The notes under the pieces are model-generated. The model was not told the origin of the DNA. It did not search any database and was given only the letters and a program-made list of their open reading frames with translations. Both the position numbers and the translations under genes were made by a program. A stretch of 64,000 nucleotides of DNA, from assembly GCF_025822765.1 (NCBI RefSeq), contig NZ_JACKUK010000033.1:1-64000 (forward strand), given 5' to 3'. This document shows, one piece after another, positions 54,572-64,000 of the stretch (position 1 is the stretch's first letter; every line of letters begins with the position of its first letter). Origin of the DNA: Mycobacterium barrassiae. Its GTDB lineage: Bacteria; Actinomycetota; Actinomycetes; Mycobacteriales; Mycobacteriaceae.

Positions 54572-54592
54572 CTTGAGTGCGGTGCACTCAGA
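54572..54592. promoter_or_regulatory. HAIR element 2 (HspR operator)
   Basis: CTTGAGT-N7-ACTCAGA matches the HAIR consensus at 12 of 14 positions. It lies 33 to 53 bases ahead of dnaK, about 55 bases centre to centre from element 1, so HspR can bracket the promoter. Confidence 0.88.
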
Positions 54593-54624
54593 TCCATCGC
54601 AGGACTAATTCAGGAGGAAAAACC

Positions 54625-56483
<1,859 letters not shown>

Positions 56484-56487
<4 letters not shown>

Positions 56488-57089
56488 GCCAGAACGATTC
56501 GCACGAGCCGGTGACTGTCACCGACAAACGGCGCATCGATCCGGACACCGGCGAACTCCGTGAGCCCGCGACCGGGCCGGCCCCAAGCGGGTCGGCGCCG
56601 GCCGCGGGCCCGGAAAACAACGAAGAGGTCGATGAGCTGAAGGCCACCCTGCAGCGGGTGAAGGCGGAGTACGACAACTACCGCAGGCGCGCGCTGCGCG
56701 ATCAGCAACTCATCGCTGACCGCACGAAGGCCACCGTGGTCACCCAGTTGCTTCCGGTGCTCGACGATCTCGACCGGGCCCGCAGCCACGGTGACCTGGA
56801 GTCCGGGCCGCTGAAGTCGGTGGCCGACAAACTGGCGACCGTCCTTGAGGGCCTCGGTCTTTCGGCCTTCGGTGATGAGGGTGACGACTTCGACCCCGAA
56901 CTGCACGAAGCCGTGCAGCACGAGGGCGACGGCACGCACCCGGTCATCGGGACCGTCATGCGCCGCGGCTACAAGGTCGGCGATCAGGTGGTGCGTCACG
57001 CCCTGGTCGGCGTGGTCGACACGGTGCCCGATGCCGCCGATAACACCGGCTCCGACGCGCAAGAGACCGCAGAATCAGAAGACAATTAG
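56484..57089 (+). CDS. grpE: Nucleotide exchange factor GrpE
   Basis: The 201-residue protein has the long N-terminal helix ([33 protein letters not shown]) and C-terminal beta domain ([40 protein letters not shown]) of GrpE. It releases ADP from DnaK and acts as a thermosensor. GTG 56484 overlaps the dnaK stop (GTGA), so translation is coupled. The disordered N-terminal 50 residues ([23 protein letters not shown]) and acidic C-terminus are usual in mycobacteria. It is second in the HspR operon. Confidence 0.97.
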
Positions 57090-57115
57090 AGACTCAGGTA
57101 AGGAGGTGACGCGGT

Positions 57116-58294
57116 ATGGCCCAGCGTGAATGGGTCGAAAAGGACTTCTACAAGGAGCTCGGCGTCTCCTCCGACGCCAGCGAGCAGGAGATCAAGCGGG
57201 CCGCCCGAAAGCTGCTCGCGGAGAACCATCCCGACCGCAATCCCGGAAATCAGGCGGCCGAAGAGCGGTACAAAGCCGTGTCGGAGGCCAAGGAAGTACT
57301 GTCGGATCCCGCCAAGCGCAAGGAATACGACGAAACGCGAAGGCTTTTCGCCAACGGCGGGTTCGGTCGTGGTCGCTTCGGCGGCGGAGGCGGCAACTTC
57401 GGTGGATTCGGTGGCGACGGCGTCGAATTCAACCTGAACGATCTGTTCGACGCCGCCGGCCAGACCGGCGGCGCCAACATCGGCGATCTGTTCGGCGGCC
57501 TCTTCGGGCGTGGAGCCCAGCAGCCACGGCCGTCTCGGCCGCGGCGGGGCAACGACCTCGAGACCGAGACCGAGTTGTCCTTCCTCGAGGCCACCAAGGG
57601 CGTGATGATGCCGCTGCGGCTCACCAGCCCCGCTCCGTGCACGAACTGTCACGGCAGCGGCGCCCGGCCCGGTACCAGTCCGAAGGTGTGCCCGAATTGC
57701 AACGGCTCCGGTGTGATCAACCGCAATCAAGGGGCCTTCGGGTTCTCCGAACCGTGCACCGAGTGCCGGGGCAGCGGTTCGATCATCGAGAACCCGTGCG
57801 AGGAATGTAAGGGCACGGGCGTGACCACCAGGACACGCACCATCAACGTGCGGATCCCGCCCGGCGTCGAGGACGGTCAGCGTATCCGGCTGCCCGGTCA
57901 GGGTGAGGCCGGGCTACGTGGTGCCCCGTCGGGTGATCTGTACGTGACCGTGCATGTCAAGCCGGACAAGGTGTTCGGGCGCAGCGGTGATGACCTCACG
58001 GTCACCGTTCCGGTCAGCTTCCACGAGTTGGCGCTCGGCACAACGCTTTCGGTGCCCACCCTGGAGGGAAAGGTCGGAGTTCGGGTGCCCAAGGGCACCT
58101 CCGACGGCCGGATCCTGCGCGTGCGTGGCCGAGGTGTGCCGAAGCGGTCGGGCGGACACGGCGACCTGCTCGTCACCGTCAAGGTGGCGGTGCCGCCGAA
58201 CCTGGAGGGTGAGGCCGCAGAAGCGCTGGAGGCCTACGCGAAAGCCGAACGGGCCAGCGGGTTCGACCCGCGGGCGAATTGGGCAGGAGCGTGA
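57116..58294 (+). CDS. dnaJ1: Co-chaperone DnaJ1
   Basis: The 392-residue protein has the complete DnaJ layout: J domain with HPD (ENHPDRN), Gly/Phe-rich linker (FGRGRFGGGGGNFGGFGG), a zinc finger with four CxxCxGxG repeats (CTNCHGSGA, CPNCNGSGV, CTECRGSGS, CEECKGTGV) and the C-terminal substrate domain. It delivers clients to DnaK and stimulates its ATPase. AAGGAGGTGACGCGGT precedes ATG 57116. It lies 26 bases after grpE and 6 bases before hspR. Confidence 0.98.
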   Translation: MAQREWVEKDFYKELGVSSDASEQEIKRAARKLLAENHPDRNPGNQAAEERYKAVSEAKEVLSDPAKRKEYDETRRLFANGGFGRGRFGGGGGNFGGFGGDGVEFNLNDLFDAAGQTGGANIGDLFGGLFGRGAQQPRPSRPRRGNDLETETELSFLEATKGVMMPLRLTSPAPCTNCHGSGARPGTSPKVCPNCNGSGVINRNQGAFGFSEPCTECRGSGSIIENPCEECKGTGVTTRTRTINVRIPPGVEDGQRIRLPGQGEAGLRGAPSGDLYVTVHVKPDKVFGRSGDDLTVTVPVSFHELALGTTLSVPTLEGKVGVRVPKGTSDGRILRVRGRGVPKRSGGHGDLLVTVKVAVPPNLEGEAAEALEAYAKAERASGFDPRANWAGA

Positions 58295-58300
58295 TGAGCT

Positions 58301-58684
58301 ATGGCCAAGCGATCCAACAACGACGCGCGTACCTTACTGATCTCGGTCGCTGCTGAGCTGGCCGGGATGCATGCGCAGACGCTGCGCACGTACGACCGGC
58401 TCGGTCTGGTCAGCCCGCAGCGGACCTCCGGCGGGGGCAGGCGCTACTCGCAGCACGATGTCGAACTGCTTCGCGAGGTCCAGCGGCTGTCGCAAGACGA
58501 AGGTGTCAACCTCGCGGGCATCAAGCGGATCATCGAGCTGACCAATCAGGTTGAGGCGCTGCAGAACCGTGTCCAGGAATTGACGCGCGAGATCGAAGAG
58601 TTGCGGTCGGCGCCGAGGTCCAAGAGCACCGCGTTGGTGGTCTGGCAGCCCGGTGCCGCCCGGCGGCGGCGTCAGGCCGAGTAA
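58301..58684 (+). CDS. hspR: Heat-shock repressor HspR
   Basis: The 127-residue MerR-family protein has the winged HTH (LLISVAAELAGMHAQTLRTYDRLGLVSPQRTSGGGRRYSQHDVELLREV) and a dimer helix. It binds HAIR sites upstream of dnaK with the help of DnaK, and this operon feeds back on itself. ATG 58301 follows GGAGCGTGATGAGCT, and its stop is 5 bases from the convergent aldose epimerase. The C-terminus is short and basic (RRRRQAE), with no separate ligand domain, as expected. Confidence 0.97.
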   Translation: MAKRSNNDARTLLISVAAELAGMHAQTLRTYDRLGLVSPQRTSGGGRRYSQHDVELLREVQRLSQDEGVNLAGIKRIIELTNQVEALQNRVQELTREIEELRSAPRSKSTALVVWQPGAARRRRQAE

Positions 58685-58689
58685 CCGGC

Positions 58690-59592
58690 CTAGGTCACGG
58701 TGATCGAGAACCGTGCGGTCGCCGGCCGCCCGGGAACCGCACTGCGATAGTCACCGCGGCGCAGCGAGTCCGTCGGCGCGGCCATGGGCTCGATCGCGAT
58801 GATGTCGTCAGAGTCCGGAGCGAAGAGTTGCGCTGCGGGATAACCCGTTTCGAACGTTACGTCGATACGACGGTCGCCACCGGCGAGGGTGAACAATGCC
58901 CCGTCGGGAACGTCGTCGAAGCCGTCGTCGTAGGTTACCGATGCCAGCGGCTCGCTGGTCCCGGGCCACGGCTCATGCTCTCCGGTCGGGATGCCCCGGC
59001 CGTCCAGCGAAAGATGCCGCATCGCGGGGGTGGTGAGCCGCCACTGGTCGCGCGGTACGCCGGGGATCGTGAAGTACGGGTGATAGCCGAAGCACAACGG
59101 CACCGGGCTTTCGGCCGTCGGTGTCACGGTGGTCTCGATGGTGAGCGTGCGCGCATTGAGCGCGACGCTCTGAGTGAGCACATGGGGGAACGGAAACGAC
59201 GCGAGCAGCGCTGGTGCCGCCCCGAAGTCCAGTGTGGCGGTGAGGGTGTTCTCGGAGCGCGCCGCCACCTGCCAGCCCGGGTAGGCGGCCAGCACGCCGT
59301 GGATGGGTAACCCGTTCTCGTCCGTGCGGACTCCACGTGTTCCGGAAGTCAACGTGACCACGGTGCCATTGCTCTCGTACTCGCTGGCGCTCAACCGGTT
59401 TGCCCACGGATACAGGATCGGGATGCCCATCGTCTTGCCATTGGTCACATACGCGTCCAGTCCGCGGCGCTGGCCGAGGAACTCGTCATCACCGTCCGCC
59501 AGCGACGTGCCGATCATCCCGGCGGACGGGACGAACGTCGCCGTCAGTGAGGACAACGGATCCACGAGGGTGACGCTTTCGAAGTCAACCAT
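58690..59592 (-). CDS. Aldose 1-epimerase family protein
   Basis: The 300-residue protein is a galactose mutarotase-like beta sandwich: VPSAGMIGTSLADGDDEFLG, GIPILYPWANRLSA, ENGLPIHGVLAAYPGWQV, PVPLCFGYHPYFTIP and an acidic residue near FTLAGGDRRIDVTFETGYPAAQLFAP. The usual His pair is present in the IHG and GYHPYF stretches. It interconverts alpha and beta anomers of an aldose. ATG 59592 (MVDFESVTLVD) is the start; a longer open frame upstream is antisense to the next gene. It converges on hspR. Confidence 0.88.
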   Translation of the reverse strand: MVDFESVTLVDPLSSLTATFVPSAGMIGTSLADGDDEFLGQRRGLDAYVTNGKTMGIPILYPWANRLSASEYESNGTVVTLTSGTRGVRTDENGLPIHGVLAAYPGWQVAARSENTLTATLDFGAAPALLASFPFPHVLTQSVALNARTLTIETTVTPTAESPVPLCFGYHPYFTIPGVPRDQWRLTTPAMRHLSLDGRGIPTGEHEPWPGTSEPLASVTYDDGFDDVPDGALFTLAGGDRRIDVTFETGYPAAQLFAPDSDDIIAIEPMAAPTDSLRRGDYRSAVPGRPATARFSITVT

Positions 59593-59631
59593 GTCTATCG
59601 ATCCTGCCACCGCTGCGATTAGATGAAGCCC

Positions 59632-60069
59632 ATGACGGCATCTTCGGGGCAGTACAACGACATCGAGGCGCGAAATCTCGAGACTGTTCGCGCGGGATTC
59701 GACGCCTGGGTCAACGGGACCGGAAGCCCGCTGGAAGCGATCGCAGACGACGTCACGTGGGAGATCACAGGGAACTCGGTGGCGGCCCGGGTGTACACCA
59801 GCAAGGAAGACTTCATGAGCAACGTCATCCGGGCCTTCAACGCGCGGATGACCGTTCCTCTGAAGCCGACGATCCGTGAGATCTACGCTGACGGCGACAC
59901 GGTGATCGTGTTCTTCGACGGCGAAGCGACGGCCCGCGACGGGGTGCCCTATCGCAACACGTATTCGTGGTTCCTGACGTTCTCCGGGGACCGAATCGTC
60001 AAGGGGACAGCGTTTTTCGACAGCATCGCATTCGACGATCTCTGGCAGCGGGTTTCCGCTCAGGCGTAG
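59632..60069 (+). CDS. SnoaL/NTF2-like protein
   Basis: The 145-residue protein has the SnoaL-like fold: helix NLETVRAGFDAWVNGTGSPLEAIADDVTWEITGN, then KEDFMSNVIRAFNARM and a sheet ending VIVFFDGEATARDGVPYRNTYSWFLTFSGDRIVKGTAFFDS. It likely binds or isomerises a small hydrophobic ligand. ATG 59632 is chosen over 59623 (three residues longer). It is divergent from the aldose epimerase by 39 bases and converges on the alcohol dehydrogenase gene, overlapping it by 10 bases. Confidence 0.82.
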   Translation: MTASSGQYNDIEARNLETVRAGFDAWVNGTGSPLEAIADDVTWEITGNSVAARVYTSKEDFMSNVIRAFNARMTVPLKPTIREIYADGDTVIVFFDGEATARDGVPYRNTYSWFLTFSGDRIVKGTAFFDSIAFDDLWQRVSAQA

Positions 60070-61121
60070 ACGATCACCGCGCGTCCGACGAAGTCGCCAC
60101 GGCCGAGCGCATCGATGTGGTCGTTGACGTCCTCGAAGTTGACCTGCGTCACCGAGTCCTTGATCTTGCCTGCCTCGGCCAGTGCGACCACCTCGGTGAG
60201 GTCGTTGTAGTTGCCCCAGAACGACCCGAACAGGGTGTACTCGCGGCTCACCAACGGAAACAGGGAGATGTCCACCCGGTTTCCGACGAGGCCGACCGAG
60301 GCGACAGCGCCTTCGGTCGCCAGCAGTGAGAAGGCCAGGCGGATGCTTTCCTCGGCGCCCGCGCATTCGATCACGGCGTCGAACTCGCGTCGGCCAGTCG
60401 CCTCCTCTAGCGCATCGCGGACCTCGTCGTCGCTCTTGTTTCCGATGTTGATGGTGTGGTCGGCGCCGTTTTCGGTTGCCAGCGCCAGCTTTTCGGGGTT
60501 CCGGGCCAGCGCCACCACGGTCGCCCCGCCACCGAGCAACTTGGCGTATTGCACGCCGTACGCGCCGAGGCCGCCGATGCCCATCACCGCGAGCGTCGTT
60601 CCCGGGCCCAGCGCCCCGGCGGCCTGCAGCTTCTTCAGCCCGCGGTACGGGGTGAGGCCCGCATCGGTCAGCGGTGCCAGCGAAAGCGGCGACAGGTTTC
60701 CGCTGACCTTGATCAGCTGTTGGTAGGCGACGGGGACGTACTCCTGATAGCCACCGTGCGGACCGAAGCCGATCCAGTGTCCCTGGTTGCAGATGTGTTC
60801 GTTGCCGCGGTGGCATTGCCGGCATGAGCCGTCGCCGAGTGGTCCGAATACCACCACCGGATCCCCTTCGGACAGACCCGCCGCGGCGGGAACGCCCGCA
60901 CCGATCCTGTCGATGGTCCCGGCGATCTCATGTCCGGGTGTGGCCGGTAGCGGCATATCGGTGCCGAAGTAGCCGTCGATGAGTTGAAAGTCCGTGCGGC
61001 ACATGCCCGCGCCGCCGACCTTCACCAACGCCTCGGTGGGTCCGATATCGGGGATCGGCACCTCTTCGAGTCTCAGCGGCTGCTTGTAGGCATGCATGCG
61101 TGCGGCGCGCATCGTCGACAT
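60060..61121 (-). CDS. Zinc-dependent alcohol dehydrogenase
   Basis: The 353-residue medium-chain dehydrogenase has catalytic-zinc C40 in GAGMCRTDFQL, GHE (PGHEIAGTIDRIG) and a Rossmann motif GIGGLGAYGVQYAKLLG. The structural-zinc loop reads GDGSCRQCHRGNEHIC, with three of the usual four cysteines (the first is Asp), so the structural zinc may be altered. It should oxidise a primary or aromatic alcohol, or reduce an aldehyde, with NAD(H). ATG 61121 is the start. It lies 50 bases downstream of the flavohaemoglobin gene, probably in one transcription unit. Confidence 0.9.
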   Translation of the reverse strand: MSTMRAARMHAYKQPLRLEEVPIPDIGPTEALVKVGGAGMCRTDFQLIDGYFGTDMPLPATPGHEIAGTIDRIGAGVPAAAGLSEGDPVVVFGPLGDGSCRQCHRGNEHICNQGHWIGFGPHGGYQEYVPVAYQQLIKVSGNLSPLSLAPLTDAGLTPYRGLKKLQAAGALGPGTTLAVMGIGGLGAYGVQYAKLLGGGATVVALARNPEKLALATENGADHTINIGNKSDDEVRDALEEATGRREFDAVIECAGAEESIRLAFSLLATEGAVASVGLVGNRVDISLFPLVSREYTLFGSFWGNYNDLTEVVALAEAGKIKDSVTQVNFEDVNDHIDALGRGDFVGRAVIVYA

Positions 61122-61171
61122 GGCGGCTCCTCGCCGGAGGGAATGATCTTGATGAGTCTAGGGCGAGAACC

Positions 61172-62338
61172 TCAGCCCGTCAGTGGATCATGCTGAATCC
61201 GTTCGGCCGGAGCACCTTTCGTGAGCAACGCCGCTTTGGTGGCCTCGACCATTTTCGGCCCGCCGCAGATCAGAATCTGGCGGTCACCCCAGTTGCCGTA
61301 ACTTGTCACGACATCGGCGAGTATCCCGGTCTGACGGACGTGCAGACCACGCGGCGGTGACACGTCGGGGTAGTCGGCGGCCCACGGCGGATCGGTGTTG
61401 AATTCCGATACCGGCGTCACCGACAGCCATGGGTTCTGCGAGGCGATCTGCCACAGGGTGCGCAGATCGTAGAGCTCACACGGATAACGTGCCCCGAAGA
61501 ACAGGTGCACCCGGGGGTTGACGGCTTTTCGGGTGAGATCCATGATCAGCGTCCGCAGCGGAGCCAGGCCGGTGCTGCCTGCGACCATCAGCACGTCGCC
61601 GCCGTCACGGTCGACGTGCATGCCGCCGTGCGGATTGGACACCCGCCACCTGTCGCCCAATTTCGTCTCGGCGACGATGGCCGGGCTCACCATGCCGCCG
61701 GGCACCGAACGGACGTGGAACTCGATGCCCCCACCGCGCTCGGCGGGGATCGACGGGCTCAGGTAGCGCCACCGCCGCGGCCACTGCGGCACCTGGACGG
61801 TGACGTACTGACCGGGGTGGTAGAACAGCGGACGGTCGAGCTGCAGTCGGATTACCGAGACGTCGCGGGTGGCGCGGATGTGTTCGATCACCGTGCCGTC
61901 GCAGTAGGGCGGCCCCTTCTCCGCGTCCGCGGCGCCGCGCATCACCCCGACCAGCAGGGCAACCGCGTCATGGGCCGCCTCCGCGAGCCGGTCGTCCCAT
62001 CGTTCGATCAGCTGCGAGCGCAAGGTGGTCAGCAGCGCATCCTGCATGCTGTCGTAATGTCGTTGCGTCACACCGTATTTGCGATGGTCACGACCGAGCT
62101 GCGCGAGGAAGGCCACCGGCTCCTGCGCCCGTTGATCGGCGAGTTGACCGAACAGCCAGGTCACGGCCTGCGCGAATGCGTGCCGCTGCGCAGCCATCTC
62201 CGGCGGGAACAGATCGCGGACCGACATATCGATGGCAAACCATCGGGTGTAGAACCGCCGGATCAGTTCGTCGGAACCGCGCGCGGGATCGACGGTGTCG
62301 CGCAGTATGCGCAGCGCCTCACTGTCGTCGAGTCCCAC
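61172..62338 (-). CDS. Flavohaemoglobin-type globin-FAD/NAD oxidoreductase (Rv0385 type)
   Basis: The 388-residue protein has an N-terminal globin domain of about 130 residues (DELIRRFYTRWFAIDMSVRDLFPPE...RDHRKYGVTQRHYDSM). A ferredoxin-reductase domain follows (RPLFYHPGQYVTVQVPQ with the FAD motif RYLSPSIPAE, then VLMVAGSTGLAPLRTLIMDL and ILICGGPKMVEATKAAL). This is the layout of the mycobacterial type II flavohaemoglobin. Type I members detoxify nitric oxide; type II has been linked to D-lactate oxidation, recalled from the literature. GTG 62338 starts 16 bases after the stop of the ABC-2-like gene, so they are likely co-transcribed. Confidence 0.88.
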   Translation of the reverse strand: MGLDDSEALRILRDTVDPARGSDELIRRFYTRWFAIDMSVRDLFPPEMAAQRHAFAQAVTWLFGQLADQRAQEPVAFLAQLGRDHRKYGVTQRHYDSMQDALLTTLRSQLIERWDDRLAEAAHDAVALLVGVMRGAADAEKGPPYCDGTVIEHIRATRDVSVIRLQLDRPLFYHPGQYVTVQVPQWPRRWRYLSPSIPAERGGGIEFHVRSVPGGMVSPAIVAETKLGDRWRVSNPHGGMHVDRDGGDVLMVAGSTGLAPLRTLIMDLTRKAVNPRVHLFFGARYPCELYDLRTLWQIASQNPWLSVTPVSEFNTDPPWAADYPDVSPPRGLHVRQTGILADVVTSYGNWGDRQILICGGPKMVEATKAALLTKGAPAERIQHDPLTG

Positions 62339-62354
62339 GCCGTTCGATGGTAAG

Positions 62355-63362
62355 TCACCCGGCTGAGAGCCTTCGCTGCCGCAGCGCCGCCGTGACGATC
62401 AGCGCTACGCCGAGCAGCGACCAGCAGGTCAGCACCGCAATCGGCATCATTCCGCCGGCGCCGTCGAAGAACGCCGTCGAGCGGAGCAGCGTGGCGGTCG
62501 CGCCCTGCGGCAGCCACTGCCCGAATTGACCCCAGCCGGCGGGCAACATCTCTGGAGCGCTGGTCAATCCCGACAGCGGATTGCCGATCAACAGCGCGGC
62601 GGCCGCGCCCAATGCCAGGCCGACGCGGCCGAACAGCGAACCGAGACCCAGCATGGTCAGTCCGGCGGCCAGTACGCCCAGCGTCAGACCGCCCGTGACG
62701 CCCCAGAAGTTGCTCTCGATCGACCCGAGGACGAAGCGCATCAGCGCGGCGATGGACACGCCCGTCACGCCGGCGAACACGACCACCGCGGTGAAGCGGG
62801 TCCAGACTTCGCGCTTGAGCGCGAACACCAGGATGATTGCCGGCAACAGTCCGGCCAGCGTGATCGGCAGCGCGGATGCGGCCAGCCCGGCGCCGCGCGG
62901 GTCATGCGTGGTGGGTGGGGCGAGGTCCTCGATGTCGAGCGGCGTGCCTGTCCGCTCGGCGATACCGTTTCCGATCTGCGTGAGCATCTGCGCCACCATC
63001 GGGCTTGCGCCTGTGGCGATCAGCAGCCGGGGCCCGTTGGGGCCAAATGCAATTCCGCCGTAGACCTCCCGGTTGAGGATCGCATCGCGCAGCGCGGGCT
63101 CGGCCGGGTAGTAGGTGATCGCGAACGCGCCCGGCGCCTGTTTCTCCAGGGTCTCGGCCACCTGACCGCTGGCCGACTGTGGACCCGCCGCGCCGATCGG
63201 TACGTCGTGCGGTGCGCTGCGCGACGCGGGGAGCGCGAACGCGATCGCGACCAGGGCCAGCACGACGGTGAGGATGGCGACGATCCCGGTCGCCTTTACC
63301 GCCGCAGGGGGCTCGTGCACGGGTGTGGAGTGGGTGTGCCGCGGCACTGTGTCCGTGACCAT
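62355..63362 (-). CDS. ABC-2-type/YhgE-like membrane protein
   Basis: The 335-residue protein has a first transmembrane helix (VAILTVVLALVAIAFALPA), an exterior domain of about 130 residues (APHDVPIGAAGPQSASGQVAETLEKQAPGAFAITYYPAEPALRDAILNREVYGGIAF), and about five C-terminal helices (GLLPAIILVFALK, RFTAVVVFAGVTGVSIAALM, GGLTLGVLAAGLTMLGLGSLFGR, AAAALLIGNPLSGL). This matches ABC-2 permease-like/DUF3533-type proteins; no ATPase is adjacent. GAAAAGAGGCCGAC precedes ATG 63362. It is divergent from the TetR gene, with TetR-type operators at both promoters. Confidence 0.82.
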   Translation of the reverse strand: MVTDTVPRHTHSTPVHEPPAAVKATGIVAILTVVLALVAIAFALPASRSAPHDVPIGAAGPQSASGQVAETLEKQAPGAFAITYYPAEPALRDAILNREVYGGIAFGPNGPRLLIATGASPMVAQMLTQIGNGIAERTGTPLDIEDLAPPTTHDPRGAGLAASALPITLAGLLPAIILVFALKREVWTRFTAVVVFAGVTGVSIAALMRFVLGSIESNFWGVTGGLTLGVLAAGLTMLGLGSLFGRVGLALGAAAALLIGNPLSGLTSAPEMLPAGWGQFGQWLPQGATATLLRSTAFFDGAGGMMPIAVLTCWSLLGVALIVTAALRQRRLSAG

Positions 63363-63372
63363 GTCGGCCTCT

Positions 63373-63446
63373 TTTCATTCATCGTTGAATTAATCGGCAG
63401 CCCGAGCGTATCGCTGTGCCGGATAAATTTCAACAACCATTGAAAT
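63373..63446. promoter_or_regulatory. Two TetR-type operators in the divergent promoter
   Basis: TTTCAT-N6-TTGAAT (63373-63390) and ATTTCAA-N6-TTGAAAT (63427-63446) share the pattern TTTCAA-N6-TTGAA. The second is a perfect palindrome 15 bases ahead of the first ATG of the TetR gene. They would serve the divergent membrane-protein operon and the regulator. Confidence 0.75.
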
Positions 63447-63460
63447 GCTACTGTCGATAG

Positions 63461-64000
63461 ATGCCTTCACCAGCGAAGACATCGAAGCGACGGGGTTGAC
63501 GGCAGGGCGACCCGGTGTCGCGGGATGCCGTACTGGCCGCGGCCAAGGCCCGGTTCGCCACGGAGGGCTACGAGAGGACGACGCTGCGCGCGATCGCCGA
63601 CGACGCACATGTCGATCCGTCGATGGTGCTGTATCTCTTCGGGTCGAAGGCCGATCTGTTCCGCGAGGCACTGCGTCTGATCGTCGATCCTGACGTTCTT
63701 ATCGGCGCTATGGCGGGTGGACCGGACGAGGAGCCCGATATCGGCATCCGCTTGGTCCGGACGTATCTGCGGATCTGGGATTCTCCGGAGACCGGTCACA
63801 GCATGGTGGCGATGCTGCAGTCGGCGACGTCCAACTCCGACGCCCACGAAGCGTTCCGCACCTTCATGCAGGACTACGTGTTGACCGCAGTGTCCGGGGT
63901 TCTGGGTGGAGGGGAACAGGCCAAGTTGCGGGCGATGCTCGCCGCGAGCCAGCTCGTCGGGGTGGCCATGCTGCGCTTCGTGATGAAGATTCCGCCGCTG
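63461..64000 (+). CDS. TetR family regulator, partial, with in-frame TGA near the 5' end
   Basis: From ATG 63461 the frame reads MPSPAKTSKRRG, meets TGA at 63497-63499, then continues in the same frame as RQGDPVSRDAVLAAAKARFATEGYERTTLRAIADDAHVDPSMVLYLFGSKADLFREAL, a complete TetR HTH. A CGA-to-TGA change would restore a common basic N-terminus. GTG 63515 (VSRDAV...) can still start a protein with an intact HTH, so it may be functional with a shorter arm. The gene runs off the window. It is divergent from the ABC-2-like gene and flanked by matching operators. Confidence 0.8.

Noticed and set aside
58690-60825. Aldose epimerase extended to over 700 residues
   Set aside because: The extension is antisense or off-frame to the SnoaL-like and dehydrogenase genes and is Arg-rich.

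Overview
The window is a high-GC mycobacterial chromosome segment, most likely from a rapidly growing Mycolicibacterium-type species. From memory of M. tuberculosis gene order, its backbone matches the Rv0321-Rv0353 region: tRNA-Gly, dcd, udgA, the Rv0332 and Rv0333 homologues, rmlA, aspC, the Rv0338c iron-sulfur reductase, iniR (Rv0339c), the Rv0340 homologue, iniB-iniA-iniC, lpqJ and dnaK-grpE-dnaJ1-hspR. Start codons are a mix of ATG and GTG, intergenic gaps are short, and no gene-free stretch exceeds about 300 bases.

Region 1 (1-22.7 kb) is accessory. It holds a PadR regulator divergent from a membrane protein, secreted and serine-hydrolase genes, and a heat-shock-type CIRCE element in front of a glycosyltransferase/glycogen-debranching pair. 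It also holds an AbrB-type permease, a 2-oxoglutarate oxygenase, an EmbR-like regulator beside a disrupted PknD-like kinase, a cupin/HD pair with an AraC-type regulator, a glycosyltransferase fused to a degenerate M23 domain, an epimerase, a methyltransferase/MFS pair and an orphan solute-binding lipoprotein. Two copies of one module (terminator plus a secreted His-rich protein gene plus its upstream region) lie 6.1 kb apart.

Region 2 (22.8-40.9 kb) is mostly core metabolism: tRNA-Gly, dcd, an ammonium transporter behind GlnR-like boxes, a proline-rich membrane protein, udgA, a TetR/cytochrome P450 pair with two matching operators, and rmlA. After these come membrane proteins, a flavin oxidoreductase, coiled-coil/CsbD proteins, aspC and the large membrane Fe-S reductase preceded by a tandem operator.

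Region 3 (41-51.8 kb) is the ini envelope-stress island. A membrane-anchored Hsp70-like protein with a threonine-rich tail is co-transcribed with iniR. Divergent from them are an IniB-like protein, iniB and the dynamin-like iniA and iniC. Two further small single-pass Thr-tailed membrane proteins follow, and they share a juxtamembrane motif with the Hsp70-like protein. This cluster is the best candidate for an incompletely described multi-component system.

Region 4 (51.8-64 kb) contains an F420-type oxidoreductase, lpqJ, and the HspR-controlled dnaK operon behind two HAIR sites. Beyond these are an aldose epimerase, a SnoaL-like protein, an alcohol dehydrogenase, a flavohaemoglobin and an ABC-2-like membrane protein. 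The last is divergent from a TetR gene with a nonsense codon near its apparent start and two matching operators.
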